Shown: positions 20,935 through 29,106, counted from the first letter of the stretch. The stretch: DNA of 64,000 bases from Microbispora sp. NBC_01189 (GCF_036010665.1 NZ_CP108581.1:689501-753500), one strand, 5' to 3'. Translations and numbers: made by a program. Notes: generated from the sequence alone by a model not told the origin.

Positions 20935-21076
20935 GGGCGCTCCTTCCTCGGCCGCCTCCTCGACGGTGGGACCACCGCCGGGGGAGGCGCTTCAGGGCCG
21001 CGTGGTCCCCACGACGGGGTGGGTGCCGGGGCCGTACGGGCACAGAGGGATGCTGGACTCCTGGGAGGTGGTCCGC

Positions 21077-21346
21077 ATGGAATCGAAGCGCTGGACCGTC
21101 GAGATATTCGTGAACGAGGACGACGAGGACGACGTCACCACGGCGACCGCCGTGCTCTACACGCCCTCCGGGCGGCGGCACGAGAGCGTGGGCCGGGCCC
21201 GCCGCAACCCGGCCGACAGGCCGGTGCCGGAGATCGGCGACGAGCTGGCGGCCGGGCGCGCGCTGGCCGACCTGGGGTCAAAACTGATCGGCGACGGAGC
21301 CGAGGACGTAGCCCAGCTGGCCGGGCCCGCGTACGAGTCCTACTGA
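21077..21346 (+). CDS. DUF1876 domain protein
   Basis: This 89-residue protein matches the DUF1876 family of small actinobacterial proteins with a predicted dsRBD-like fold. Signature pieces are KRWTVEIFVNEDD at the start, GRARRNPADRPVPEIGDELA in the middle and ALADLGSKLI. The family often sits with universal stress proteins and other hypoxia/dormancy genes, as here. No molecular function is established. ATG 21077 follows GGGAGGTGG. Convergent with the subtilase gene across a hairpin. Confidence 0.88.
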   Translation: MESKRWTVEIFVNEDDEDDVTTATAVLYTPSGRRHESVGRARRNPADRPVPEIGDELAAGRALADLGSKLIGDGAEDVAQLAGPAYESY

Positions 21347-21385
21347 GGTCCCGCCAGGCCCTGCTGAGGCGGGTCGCCGCCGGCG

Positions 21386-21410
21386 CCCCGGCCCCGCGCC
21401 CGGGCCGGGG
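21386..21410. terminator. GC-rich hairpin between DUF1876 and subtilase genes
   Basis: A 9-bp perfect stem CCCCGGCCC / GGGCCGGGG with a 7-nt loop lies between two convergent genes. Confidence 0.6.
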
Positions 21411-21488
21411 TCTCCTCACCTGCCGTCCCCCAGCAGTCCCGCCAAACCACGGTCAGCCCGCTCGACCCACGGTAAGATCGGGTCACGG

Positions 21489-23852
21489 TCAGCCCAGGAT
21501 CAGCCCGGCGGCGCGCATCTCCTCGGTCAGCCAGGCCAGGGCGGCCTGCTCGTACGGCGCGGCGCCGACCGGCGTGCCCGTCCCCGGGATCACCGATGGC
21601 CCCATCGGCGGGCCAGTCGGTGAACCGATCGGTGAGCCGATCGATGAGCCCGTCGCGGCCGCGGGCGAGCCGTTCGCCGTCCGCGCGCCGCCGCCGGTCG
21701 TGACGTCCACCGCCGGCGCCGCCTCACCGGCCCCGCCGCGGGCGCCCTGCGCCCGGCCCGATCCCGTCGAACCGGTGGCGTACGACCGGGTGGCGGACTG
21801 ACCACCGGACGGGCCACCGGACGGAGCACCGGAGGGGCCACCGGACGGACCATCGGACGAGCCGCTCCCGCGCCTGCCCCGGGAGCCTCCCCCTCCGGCT
21901 CCGCCGCGCGGGTCCAAGCCGGAGACGCCGCCTTTGGCGTCCCCGCGGGTGCTGCCGGGGATGAGCCCGCCCGGAAGGGAGCCTCCGGACATGGGCCCGT
22001 TCGCCGTGCCGCCCACGGCGTACGCGGCCTGCCCCGTGAGGCCGTGCTGCGCCCCCGGACCCGCCTGACCGGTCTGCCCTGGATAAGCGGGATGCCCGGA
22101 TCGGCCGCCCTGTCCGGCGGGCGCGAGCAGCCCGGCCTCCGTCATCTCGGCGGCGAGACGACCGAGCAGCGGGTCCGCCCCGGCCGGCTCTGGGGTGATC
22201 TGCGCGAGAGCGGGCGCGAGGGCGCGCAGGGCGTTCGGCATCCCGGCGCCGGTGCGGTGGACGTCCCCGAGGTTCAGCGGCACGCAACTCGACCTGATGA
22301 TCTGGAAGAGGCGGTCGACCCGCCGCGCGTCCCGACCGGCGTAGGCGGCGCGGAAGTCGCCGTGATGGGCGAGCACGAGCGCCGCGAGGCCGGCGACGTG
22401 CGGCGCGGCCATCGAGGTGCCGTCCAGGACGGCGTACGCGTCCGGAGGCACGGCCGACAGGACGGCGACGCCCGGAGCGCAGACGTCGATCTCGGGCCCA
22501 CGGCAGGTGAAGCGGGGTGAGAAGTAACCGTCACCGGTGACGGGACCGTCGATCTCGGCCTCGTGCGCGGTGCCGGGCGGGAACGCGTCGGCCTTGCCGA
22601 CGGCGGCGACGGTCAGCACGCCGGGCAGGGTGCCGGGGAAGGCGACCGGTCCCCCGTCGTTGCCCGCGGCCACCACGCAGGCCACCCCCGCCTCCCGGGC
22701 TTGCTCGATCTTGGCGGCGACCAGCGGGGAGTGGTGCCTGCTCGCGAGGCTCAGGTTGACGACGTCGACGCCCTGCTCGACGCAGTAGTCGAGCGCCTCG
22801 ATGAGGTCGCTGAACCGCCCGCCCGGGAATATCTTGCACGCGTGCACCTCGGCCTCGACGGCGAAGCCCACGATGCCCCGGCCGTCGTCCGCGCCCGAGA
22901 TGACGGCCGCGCAGTGGGAGCCGTGGTGGGCCGTGTCGGCCGTCCATCCCTCGGGCTCGGCGTCGACCAGGTCGATCCCGGCGCGTACGCGCTCGCGCAG
23001 GTCCGGGTGGCGGATGTCGGCCCCGGAGTCGACGATGGCGATCCTGATCCCCGCGCCCCGCAGCGTGGGGGGCAGCCGGTCGAGGTTCATCGCCTGCTGG
23101 CCCCAGCCGAAGACCTGCCGGTCCGGGAAGCCGCCGAAGGTCTCGGCCAGGCGCACCGGCTCGACGAGGTTGTCCCGGGTGGTCGACAGGGCGGGGCGCT
23201 CGACGTGCACGCTCCAGTAGCCCGAGCGCGGCCGGACCGTCAGCCCGATGATCGACTCGGGCGTCTCCCCCGCCATCGTGACCACGGCGCGCCCGTCGGC
23301 TCCCGTGACCGCCTGGCCCGGCCAGCCGTGCCCGGTCACCAGGACGCTCGCGCCCGGCAGCGGCGTGCCGTCCGCGTCCCTGACCAGGACGGCGAACGTG
23401 CTCTCCAGGCCGGGCGGCGCCACCACCGGGGCGGGCCGCCGCCGGCGCGGTGGCCGCGGCACCTCGCTGTAGGTCAGCAGCCGGTCGCGCTCGACGTGCA
23501 GCTGCGGATACTGGCGGCGCAACGCCTCGACGTGCTCCGGGGTCGTCTCCGCCACGACCACGGCGGGGAACCCCGGGACCGCGGCCCCCGGGTATCCCGC
23601 CGCCCGTCCTCGTACGCGGCGCAGCACGCGCACCTCGGGGTCGTCCTCCAGCAGCCTGCGCACCGTGTCGTCGTCGTACGCCGGCGCGGCGGCTCCCGGC
23701 GCCGCCGGGTCCGGCTGCGGCAACGCCGCCACCATGTAGCGCCGCGGCCGGGGCTCCACCGGCCGCGGCGCCTGGCGCGACGCCTGCCGCCCCCGTGGGG
23801 TCGCCGGGCGCGGCTCCCCGATTGCGTCCTTGGGCTTGTCGTTAGTGGTCAC
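21489..23852 (-). CDS. cytoplasmic S8 subtilisin-family peptidase with long Gly/Ser-rich tail
   Basis: This 787-residue serine peptidase has the complete S8 triad: Asp275 in IVDSGAD, His310 in HHGSHCA, Ser480 in DGTSMAAPHVAG, with oxyanion Asn398 in AAGNDGG. There is no signal peptide. The N-terminus is Arg/Pro-rich, followed by a propeptide-like segment (about 39-130) and a small beta domain (about 150-235) resembling a carboxypeptidase-regulatory fold. After the catalytic domain a helical motif PLLGRLAAEMTEAGLL (about 561-576) is followed by about 190 residues of Gly/Ser/Pro/Gln linker. A second copy of that motif, ALAWLTEEMRAAGLILG, closes the protein. It is the last gene of a three-gene operon with a small helical protein and a Q-rich protein, which suggests they are its substrates or partners. 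Confidence 0.88.
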   Translation of the reverse strand: MTTNDKPKDAIGEPRPATPRGRQASRQAPRPVEPRPRRYMVAALPQPDPAAPGAAAPAYDDDTVRRLLEDDPEVRVLRRVRGRAAGYPGAAVPGFPAVVVAETTPEHVEALRRQYPQLHVERDRLLTYSEVPRPPRRRRPAPVVAPPGLESTFAVLVRDADGTPLPGASVLVTGHGWPGQAVTGADGRAVVTMAGETPESIIGLTVRPRSGYWSVHVERPALSTTRDNLVEPVRLAETFGGFPDRQVFGWGQQAMNLDRLPPTLRGAGIRIAIVDSGADIRHPDLRERVRAGIDLVDAEPEGWTADTAHHGSHCAAVISGADDGRGIVGFAVEAEVHACKIFPGGRFSDLIEALDYCVEQGVDVVNLSLASRHHSPLVAAKIEQAREAGVACVVAAGNDGGPVAFPGTLPGVLTVAAVGKADAFPPGTAHEAEIDGPVTGDGYFSPRFTCRGPEIDVCAPGVAVLSAVPPDAYAVLDGTSMAAPHVAGLAALVLAHHGDFRAAYAGRDARRVDRLFQIIRSSCVPLNLGDVHRTGAGMPNALRALAPALAQITPEPAGADPLLGRLAAEMTEAGLLAPAGQGGRSGHPAYPGQTGQAGPGAQHGLTGQAAYAVGGTANGPMSGGSLPGGLIPGSTRGDAKGGVSGLDPRGGAGGGGSRGRRGSGSSDGPSGGPSGAPSGGPSGGQSATRSYATGSTGSGRAQGARGGAGEAAPAVDVTTGGGARTANGSPAAATGSSIGSPIGSPTGPPMGPSVIPGTGTPVGAAPYEQAALAWLTEEMRAAGLILG

Positions 23853-24009
23853 AACGGCTCGACTCTCCCCAGCTCAGACTGGTGTCACCGGCCGCGCGCG
23901 GCGTGGCCGGCAGTTCAGGCTCTGTCATCACGCATCACGGTTCGCCGGTCTCGGGACGGCGGGGGCCCGGACCGGCCGCCGACCGGTCCGGGCCACCGAG
24001 GTGATCACG

Positions 24010-24354
24010 TCACAGCAGTGGAACCATGGGCCGTCCGGGGGCGACGACGCCGAGCGCGTACTGGATCTGTGCCAGGCACGCCTCGTACCGCCCGGCCCGG
24101 TACAGCTGCACCGCCTGCACCAGCAGCGGGATGACCCCCGCGACCTGAGGCGCCTGCGGGATCGACGTCTGCAGCCATTCGTACAGCCGCTGGAGCGTCA
24201 CGGCACAGTGCGCCTGCAGGTGCGCCTGCAGGTGCGCCGCCGGCGCCGGCTGCCCCGCCGTCACTCCCGTGGCCGGGGGCGTCGGCGAACCCGTCCCGGG
24301 ACCCACGCCGGGACCCATTCCGGGGACACCCATCCCGGGACCCATCGACTCCAC
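24010..24354 (-). CDS. small helical protein of the S8 operon, function unknown
   Basis: This protein of about 114 residues has a Gly/Pro/Met-rich N-terminal 40 residues (MGPGMGVPGMGPG...) and a helical C-terminal half with LQRLYEWLQTSIPQAPQVAG, then VIPLLVQAVQLYRAGRYEA and CLAQIQYALG, reminiscent of a short TPR-like hairpin. I do not recognise a family. GTG 24354 is chosen because GGAGG lies six bases upstream; a longer GTG start at 24381 would overlap the Q-rich gene. It lies 13 bp after the Q-rich gene and 157 bp before the subtilase gene on the same strand. Confidence 0.7.
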   Translation of the reverse strand: MESMGPGMGVPGMGPGVGPGTGSPTPPATGVTAGQPAPAAHLQAHLQAHCAVTLQRLYEWLQTSIPQAPQVAGVIPLLVQAVQLYRAGRYEACLAQIQYALGVVAPGRPMVPLL

Positions 24355-24367
24355 GGTGTTCCTCCGC

Positions 24368-25087
24368 TCAGAGTCCGGCACCGGCCGGGGCCGGGACCTG
24401 CGCCGGGACCTGCTGTGCGGCCTGCTGGTGGAGCTGGCCGTACGCCTGGTTCAGCGGCTGCATCGTCAGCGGGCCCTGCTGCCCGTACGCCGCCTGGACG
24501 TGCTGGGGCAGGACGGCCTGGCCACCGAGCTGCGGGACCTGCTGGCCGGGCTGCTGCGCGTACGCCTGGGCCGCGTAGGGCTGGGCGTACGCCTGGGCCG
24601 CGTACGCCTGCGCGTACGGGTGAGCGTAGGCGGCCTGCGGGACCTGCGGGACCTGCAGGGCCTGGGCCTGGATGGCCTGCAGCGCCTGCAGCACCTGAGG
24701 CGGCAGAGCCTGCTGCTGGATCTGCTGCTGAAGCTGCTGCTGGATCTGGGCCTGGATCTGCTGCTGCACCTGCTGCTGCTGGATCTGGGCCTGGATCTGC
24801 TGCTGCGCCTGGTGCTGGTAGAGCACGCTCTCCAGCATCTGGCGGGCGGCGGGAGCGCCGTAGCGGACGCTGTGCCTGGCGACCTTGGTCCAGAAGGTCA
24901 CCGGGCTCACCAGGTGCTCCTGCGGGAGGATCTGCTCCTCCTGCTGGATCAGCGCCAGGGGCGACACCTGCTGCTGCAGCCCCGGAACCTGCTGGGCGAG
25001 CTGCAGCGGCGTGATCTGGTGCTGGGAGCCGTAGCCCAGCGTGGTCGCCATGGACGCGGGGTGCATAGCTGTGAACGTCATAGTCAC
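24368..25087 (-). CDS. glutamine-rich prion-like protein of the S8 operon
   Basis: This 239-residue protein is unlike its neighbours. Residues about 1-95 are moderately ordered (ITPLQLAQQVPGLQQQ, EHLVSPVTFWTKVARHSV, RYGAPAARQMLESVLYQ). About 96-145 is almost pure Gln with Ile/Leu/Ala spacers in a QQQIQAQIQ register. About 150-200 is built from AQAYAQPYA-type Tyr/Ala/Gln repeats. The composition is that of a prion-like or coiled-coil aggregation domain, rare in GC-rich actinomycetes. No signal peptide or membrane segment is seen. It is the first gene of the operon. A plausible role is a scaffold or substrate for the downstream subtilase; this is inference. Confidence 0.78.
   Translation of the reverse strand: MTMTFTAMHPASMATTLGYGSQHQITPLQLAQQVPGLQQQVSPLALIQQEEQILPQEHLVSPVTFWTKVARHSVRYGAPAARQMLESVLYQHQAQQQIQAQIQQQQVQQQIQAQIQQQLQQQIQQQALPPQVLQALQAIQAQALQVPQVPQAAYAHPYAQAYAAQAYAQPYAAQAYAQQPGQQVPQLGGQAVLPQHVQAAYGQQGPLTMQPLNQAYGQLHQQAAQQVPAQVPAPAGAGL
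24710..24815 (-). repeat. CAG/CTG-rich codon repeat (poly-Gln coding)
   Basis: CTGCTGCTG-, CTGGATCTG- and CTGGGCCTG-type words on the + strand encode the Gln-rich core of the protein. DNA-level identity among units is high, especially two copies of a word around GGATCTGGGCCTGGATCTGC at 24742-24761 and 24780-24799. Confidence 0.8.
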
Positions 25088-25118
25088 TCCTTCGGAGCCA
25101 GTAGGTCCGGCCCATCGC

Positions 25119-25134
25119 CGATGTGATTACATCG
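25119..25134. promoter_or_regulatory. 16-bp palindrome CGATGT-GATT-ACATCG, likely operator
   Basis: A perfect 6-bp-arm palindrome lies 31 bp upstream of the Q-rich gene in the region divergent from the Crp-family regulator. It overlaps the proposed -10 box of the Q-rich operon, which fits repression. The half-site resembles a shortened Crp site (TGTGA-like), so the neighbouring regulator is the obvious candidate. Confidence 0.55.
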
Positions 25135-25155
25135 CGTGACGGATCGGCTTCACAA
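25126..25155 (-). promoter_or_regulatory. candidate promoter of the Q-rich/S8 operon
   Basis: On the minus strand TTGTGA (25150-25155) and TGTAAT (25126-25131) are separated by 18 bp. This is close to a vegetative consensus and is one of the few such pairs in this GC-rich window. Confidence 0.45.
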
Positions 25156-25260
25156 CGTTAGGAGCGTAATGACTGACTAAGGGCGTCTTGGCGTTCGGCC
25201 CGGCCGGGACCCGGTGACATGGAGCCCCCCGCCGGTCATACTTCGCTTGGGGGTGCCCAC

Positions 25261-25971
25261 GTGACTCGGAGGAGCGGGCGACGGCCGTGGTCGCCCGGAT
25301 CGTTGCTCGACCGGCTCCCGGAGGCCGCGCGGGAGGATCTCCTCCGCCTCGGCTCTCCGGTGACCTGTCCGGGCCGGCACGTCCTCGTCCGCGAGGGCGA
25401 CCCGGGCCACGCGGTCTACCTGCTGCTCGACGCGTTGGTGAAGGTCACGGCTCTCGCCGAGAACGGGTCCCGGACGCTGCTGTCGATCCGGGCGTCCGGT
25501 GACGTCGTCGGCGAGACGGCCGCCTTCGACGACTGCCCGCGCACGGCGACGGTGACGACCTGCGGACGATCACTCATCTGTGTCGTGAAGGGGCCCGTCT
25601 TCACGGCTCATCTCGCCCGCGCTCCCGAGGTCGCGGCCGCCCTCAGCCGGGTCACGATGGACCGGCTGCGCTTCGCCAACCGCCGGCGGCTCGACTTCGC
25701 CGGATACGAGGCCGACGTCCGCCTGGCCCGCGTCCTGGTCGACCTGGCCGTACGGCACGGGAGACCCCACCGGGAGGGCGTCGACGTCGGCGTGCCCGTC
25801 ACCCAGGCCGAGCTGGGAGAGCTGGTCGGGATCAGGGAACGTACGGTGCAGAAGGCGATGCACGACCTGACCGCCCGGGAGCTCGTCCTGCAGCGCCACC
25901 GCGGCGTGGTCGTCCGGGACATGGAAGGCCTGACCGCGTTCGCCGGCCTGAGCCTCCGGCCGGCCGGCTGA
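25261..25971 (+). CDS. Crp/Fnr family transcriptional regulator
   Basis: This regulator of about 236 residues (250 if the upstream ATG at 25219 is used) has a cyclic-nucleotide-binding-like beta barrel with VREGDPGHAVYLLLDALVKV and GDVVGETAAFDD, then a C-terminal winged helix with the recognition helix in TQAELGELVGIRERTVQKAM. The Arg usually contacting cAMP phosphate is not evident, so the effector is uncertain. GTG 25261 has the better-spaced GGGGGTG upstream. It is divergent from the Q-rich/small/S8 operon over about 170 bp that contains a palindrome, so it probably controls that operon. Confidence 0.88.
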   Translation: MTRRSGRRPWSPGSLLDRLPEAAREDLLRLGSPVTCPGRHVLVREGDPGHAVYLLLDALVKVTALAENGSRTLLSIRASGDVVGETAAFDDCPRTATVTTCGRSLICVVKGPVFTAHLARAPEVAAALSRVTMDRLRFANRRRLDFAGYEADVRLARVLVDLAVRHGRPHREGVDVGVPVTQAELGELVGIRERTVQKAMHDLTARELVLQRHRGVVVRDMEGLTAFAGLSLRPAG

Positions 25972-26204
25972 AAGACGCTGCCGGCAATCCCGCGGGACGC
26001 GTGCCGGTGAAGGTGCGAGCCGGCTTCGTCGGAGCCCGCGATGAGTCTTTCACCCCAAACCGCTGCGAGGCTTCACGAACGGGCCAGGCCACCTTGTCGA
26101 AGAACAGGCGAAACGCATATCCGAAAGGGCCCGGGACCCCGTTCCGGACGCCCCGTGAACGCGGCCCCATGCCCCGAGAGAGCGCTTTCTCTTATTCTTG
26201 CGCA

Positions 26205-27113
26205 ATGGAACTCGCGGAGATCCGCACCTACCCCATCAAGTCCGGCAAGGGCGTTCCCCGCCTCTCCGCCGGCGTCCTCCCCTGGGGTCTGGAAGGCGAC
26301 CGCCGCTGGGGCGTGGTGGACCCGCTGGGTGAACTGATCTGGGTGGGCGAGCACCCCCGGCTCCTCTCCGTCTCGGCCGCCGAGACCCCCGAAGGCGGCC
26401 TCCGCCTCTCGGCGCGGGGCATGGGCGAACTCACGGTTCCCCCCGCCGCCGGCGACACGATCGCGCTGGGTTGCTCCGCCCTCGACCGGGCCGTGCTCGC
26501 CCACGCCGACGCCCACGAATGGTTCACCCGCCTGCTCGGCAGGCCCGCCCGCCTGGTCTGGCTGGACGACCCCGGACGCCGGACGGTCACCGAGGTGTCC
26601 GGCGGCCTCTGGGATGGACCCCTCCATCTCGTCTCCACCGGTTCGCTCCGGCGCCTGGACGACTGGATCGCCGAAGGCGCCGTGGAACGCGGGGAGCATC
26701 CTCCGGCCCCCCTCGACGTCGCCCGCTTCCGGCCCAACCTCGTCGTCGACGGCGCGGAGCCCTTCGCGGAGGACGCCTGGACGTCGGTCCGCATCGGCGA
26801 GATCGACTTCCGCGTCTCGGTGTCGTGCGACCGCTGCGCCGCCACCATCTGGGACCCGGCCACTCAGGAGCGCGGCAAGGAACCCCTGAGAACCCTGGCC
26901 AGACACCGCCGCTGGGACGGGAAGACCTGGTTCGGCATCCGCCTGGTGCCCAGGAACCTCGGCGAGCTGAGAGTCGGCGACGAAGTCCGGCCGGTCCAGG
27001 GCGGGCGCCTCAGGCCCTCCTTCGCCGCCGCGGGGCCGGTGAGCGGCCGGCGAGGGGGGAGCGAGCCGATCGGGAAGGCCGGGTCGCCGCCGGGTGGCTC
27101 CGGTCAGCCGTAA
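26205..27113 (+). CDS. MOSC domain protein
   Basis: This 302-residue protein has an N-terminal beta-barrel (MOSC_N: AEIRTYPIKSGKGVPRLSA, GLEGDRRWGVVDPLGELI) and a MOSC sulfur-carrier domain, with the conserved Cys in VSVSCDRCAATIWDP. This arrangement is shared with mARC-type and molybdenum-cofactor-dependent reductases and sulfurases, so it probably binds molybdenum cofactor and reduces N-hydroxylated compounds or transfers sulfur. The C-terminal 30 residues are a Gly/Pro/Ser-rich extension that overlaps the convergent Pycsar-effector-like gene by 10 bp. ATG 26205 starts the domain exactly. Confidence 0.9.
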   Translation: MELAEIRTYPIKSGKGVPRLSAGVLPWGLEGDRRWGVVDPLGELIWVGEHPRLLSVSAAETPEGGLRLSARGMGELTVPPAAGDTIALGCSALDRAVLAHADAHEWFTRLLGRPARLVWLDDPGRRTVTEVSGGLWDGPLHLVSTGSLRRLDDWIAEGAVERGEHPPAPLDVARFRPNLVVDGAEPFAEDAWTSVRIGEIDFRVSVSCDRCAATIWDPATQERGKEPLRTLARHRRWDGKTWFGIRLVPRNLGELRVGDEVRPVQGGRLRPSFAAAGPVSGRRGGSEPIGKAGSPPGGSGQP

Positions 27114-27622
27114 AGACCTCCGAGCGCCAGCCACAGCAGGGTGGCGACGAGCATGAGCGCCGTCCAGGGCAGTGCCCGTCCCACCCTGAGGTGCTTGTCC
27201 CGGCTCAGCTCGGCGAGCCTGCCCGCCAGCAGCCAGGCCTCCTGTTCCTGCCGCGTCACGTTCGCCGGCGGCGCCGAGCCGGGCTCGCCGCCCGCCAGGC
27301 CGAACCTGTTCGGGCCCGCCGGCCCGCCGAGCCTCGGCCGCAGGCCCTGGACGAGGTGGTAACCCGCGACGAAGAACCCCGCCGCGTAGAGCGCGAGAAG
27401 GACCACTGCGGCGACGCCGAGCAGCACCGGCCTGCCGGGTGCCCGGAGACCGGCGAGCACCCCGATCTGCGTGGCCGCCACCGCCGCCGCACCGAGGTGC
27501 ACGGTGGTCACCGTGGCCACCTTGGAGTCGGCGTGCTGCACGTAGCCCTGGAAGGCGCCGACAGCCGTCAGCGCCACCTGGAGTGCCTCGCCCGGAGTGA
27601 GCCGGTCCCTGTGCCCGCGCAT
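27104..27622 (-). CDS. Pycsar effector-like (PycTM-type) membrane protein
   Basis: This 172-residue membrane protein has three likely helices: TTVHLGAAAVAATQIGVLAG, VLLGVAAVVLLALYAAGFFV and ALPWTALMLVATLLWLALG. The N-terminal AFQGYVQHADSKVATVTT and the linker WLLAGRLAELSRDKHLRVG resemble the transmembrane Pycsar effector family, whose members damage the membrane after binding cyclic UMP or CMP made by a PycC cyclase. No cyclase lies nearby, so if this is a defence effector it is an orphan; it may instead be a domesticated membrane protein. ATG 27622 follows GGGGGG. Confidence 0.65.
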   Translation of the reverse strand: MRGHRDRLTPGEALQVALTAVGAFQGYVQHADSKVATVTTVHLGAAAVAATQIGVLAGLRAPGRPVLLGVAAVVLLALYAAGFFVAGYHLVQGLRPRLGGPAGPNRFGLAGGEPGSAPPANVTRQEQEAWLLAGRLAELSRDKHLRVGRALPWTALMLVATLLWLALGGLYG

Positions 27623-27729
27623 CGGTGTCCCCCTCGTCGTTTCCCTCCAGTCAAGGGCCGTCGAGCGGGCGTACGGCCGCACTGATGCGGCTTCTCGCCA
27701 AGAGGCGGGAGGCGGCCGTACGGACGTGG

Positions 27730-29106
27730 TCAGCCCTCGCGGGGAACGACGTGGCCGAAGCGGAACAGGTTCGCCGGGTCGTAGACCTCCCGCAGCTTCG
27801 CCAGCCGCCGCAGCGTCTCCGCCGGCCAGGCCCGCGAGATCTCCTCGGGAGCCAGTGCGCCGCCCTGGAAGTTGATCTGCGTGCCGCCGGTGCCCCAGGG
27901 CGCGGCGGCCTCGGTCACCGCCCGTACGGCGGCGGGGACGGCCGTCTCCATGAGCTCGGGCACCGGCGCGCCGATCGCCAGCAGCGAGAAGCCGGCGTCC
28001 CGCCCGCCCACGGCGTTCGGCAACCTGGGCTCCCGGGCGAGCGCACCGCCGAGCTGGCGGATCTCGACGAGGGCGAGCGGCGCGGGCACGTCCGGCCCGG
28101 CCGCCGCCAGCAGCGCCTCCACGGTCTCCCCGGTCAGCTCGCGCAGGAGCACCCCCCGATCCGCGACCGGCATCGGCCCGGCGGGGTCCTGGTGGATGGA
28201 GTCGATCGCCGCGTACGGCAGGGGCCCGACGGCCTGGAGCACCGGCTCGGCCACGGCCCGCATGGGCGCGAGCAGGTCCTCGGCCTCCTGCCCCTCCCCC
28301 ACGTGGGCGACTCGCAGGTGGACGACGAACTTGCCGCTGAGCTGCGGCGGCAGCTCGGGCAGCGGAGGCAGGCGAAGCAGCGCGACCGAGGTCGTGGTGG
28401 CCTCGGGCAGCGTGCCCACCCAGGTGCGGTAGGCGTGCAGGACCCGCCCGGCGTCCTCGGCCGCGTAGAACAGGCCGCCGCCGTAGAGGTGGGTGAGCGG
28501 CAGCAGGTCCACGGTGATCGAGGTGACGACGCCGAAGCCGGCCTTGCCGCCGCGCAGCGCCCAGAAGAGGTCCGGCTCGCTTTCGGGGCCGGCCGTGCGG
28601 GCCACGCCGTCGCCGGTCACCACGGTGATCTCCCGCACGTGGTCGGCGGCGAAGCCGAAGGTCCGCGCGATCGGCCCGATGCCGCCCCCGAGCGTGAAGC
28701 CCACCACGCCGACGCCGGTCGCCGAGCCGCACAGCGGGGCCAGCCCGTACGGCGCGGCGGCGGCGATCACCTCGCCCCAGGTGCAGCCCGCCGCGATCAC
28801 GGCGGTGCGGGCGGAGGCGTCCACCGTGATCTCCCGCATCGCGCGGGTGCTGATCAGCAGCGCGCGGTCGGCCGCCTGCACGGCTCCGTGGCCGGTCGAC
28901 TGGACCGCCACCGGCAGTCCGTGCGCGGCGGCGAACCGTACGGCCGCGGCCACGTCGCCGGCGCCCTCCGCCGCCACGATCACCGCGGGCCGGTGCCGTA
29001 CGGCGAGGTTGAACCCCGCGGCCTCCTCGGCGTACCCGTCCTGCCCCGGGACCAGGACCCGCCCGGTGACCTGCCCGCGGAGCGCGTCCTCGATGGTGCT
29101 GTCCAT
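27730..29106 (-). CDS. FAD-binding oxidoreductase (BBE-type)
   Basis: This flavoprotein of about 458 residues has an FAD_binding_4 domain and a C-terminal BBE segment. Near the N-terminus VAVQSTGHGAVQAADRALLIS is followed by GCTWGEVIAAAAPYGLAPL and the GVVGFTLGGGIGPIARTFG loop. C-terminal YDPANLFRFGHVVP is the typical BBE end. The Cys usually linked to FAD in bicovalent members is not evident in the expected place, so a single 8-alpha-histidyl link (His in TGHG) is likely. Substrate may be a sugar or secondary metabolite. ATG 29106 has GAGG upstream; ATG 29130 is the alternative. Confidence 0.9.
   Translation of the reverse strand: MDSTIEDALRGQVTGRVLVPGQDGYAEEAAGFNLAVRHRPAVIVAAEGAGDVAAAVRFAAAHGLPVAVQSTGHGAVQAADRALLISTRAMREITVDASARTAVIAAGCTWGEVIAAAAPYGLAPLCGSATGVGVVGFTLGGGIGPIARTFGFAADHVREITVVTGDGVARTAGPESEPDLFWALRGGKAGFGVVTSITVDLLPLTHLYGGGLFYAAEDAGRVLHAYRTWVGTLPEATTTSVALLRLPPLPELPPQLSGKFVVHLRVAHVGEGQEAEDLLAPMRAVAEPVLQAVGPLPYAAIDSIHQDPAGPMPVADRGVLLRELTGETVEALLAAAGPDVPAPLALVEIRQLGGALAREPRLPNAVGGRDAGFSLLAIGAPVPELMETAVPAAVRAVTEAAAPWGTGGTQINFQGGALAPEEISRAWPAETLRRLAKLREVYDPANLFRFGHVVPREG

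Noticed and set aside
27104-27622. A complete Pycsar defence operon.
   Set aside because: No cyclase gene accompanies the effector-like protein within the window.
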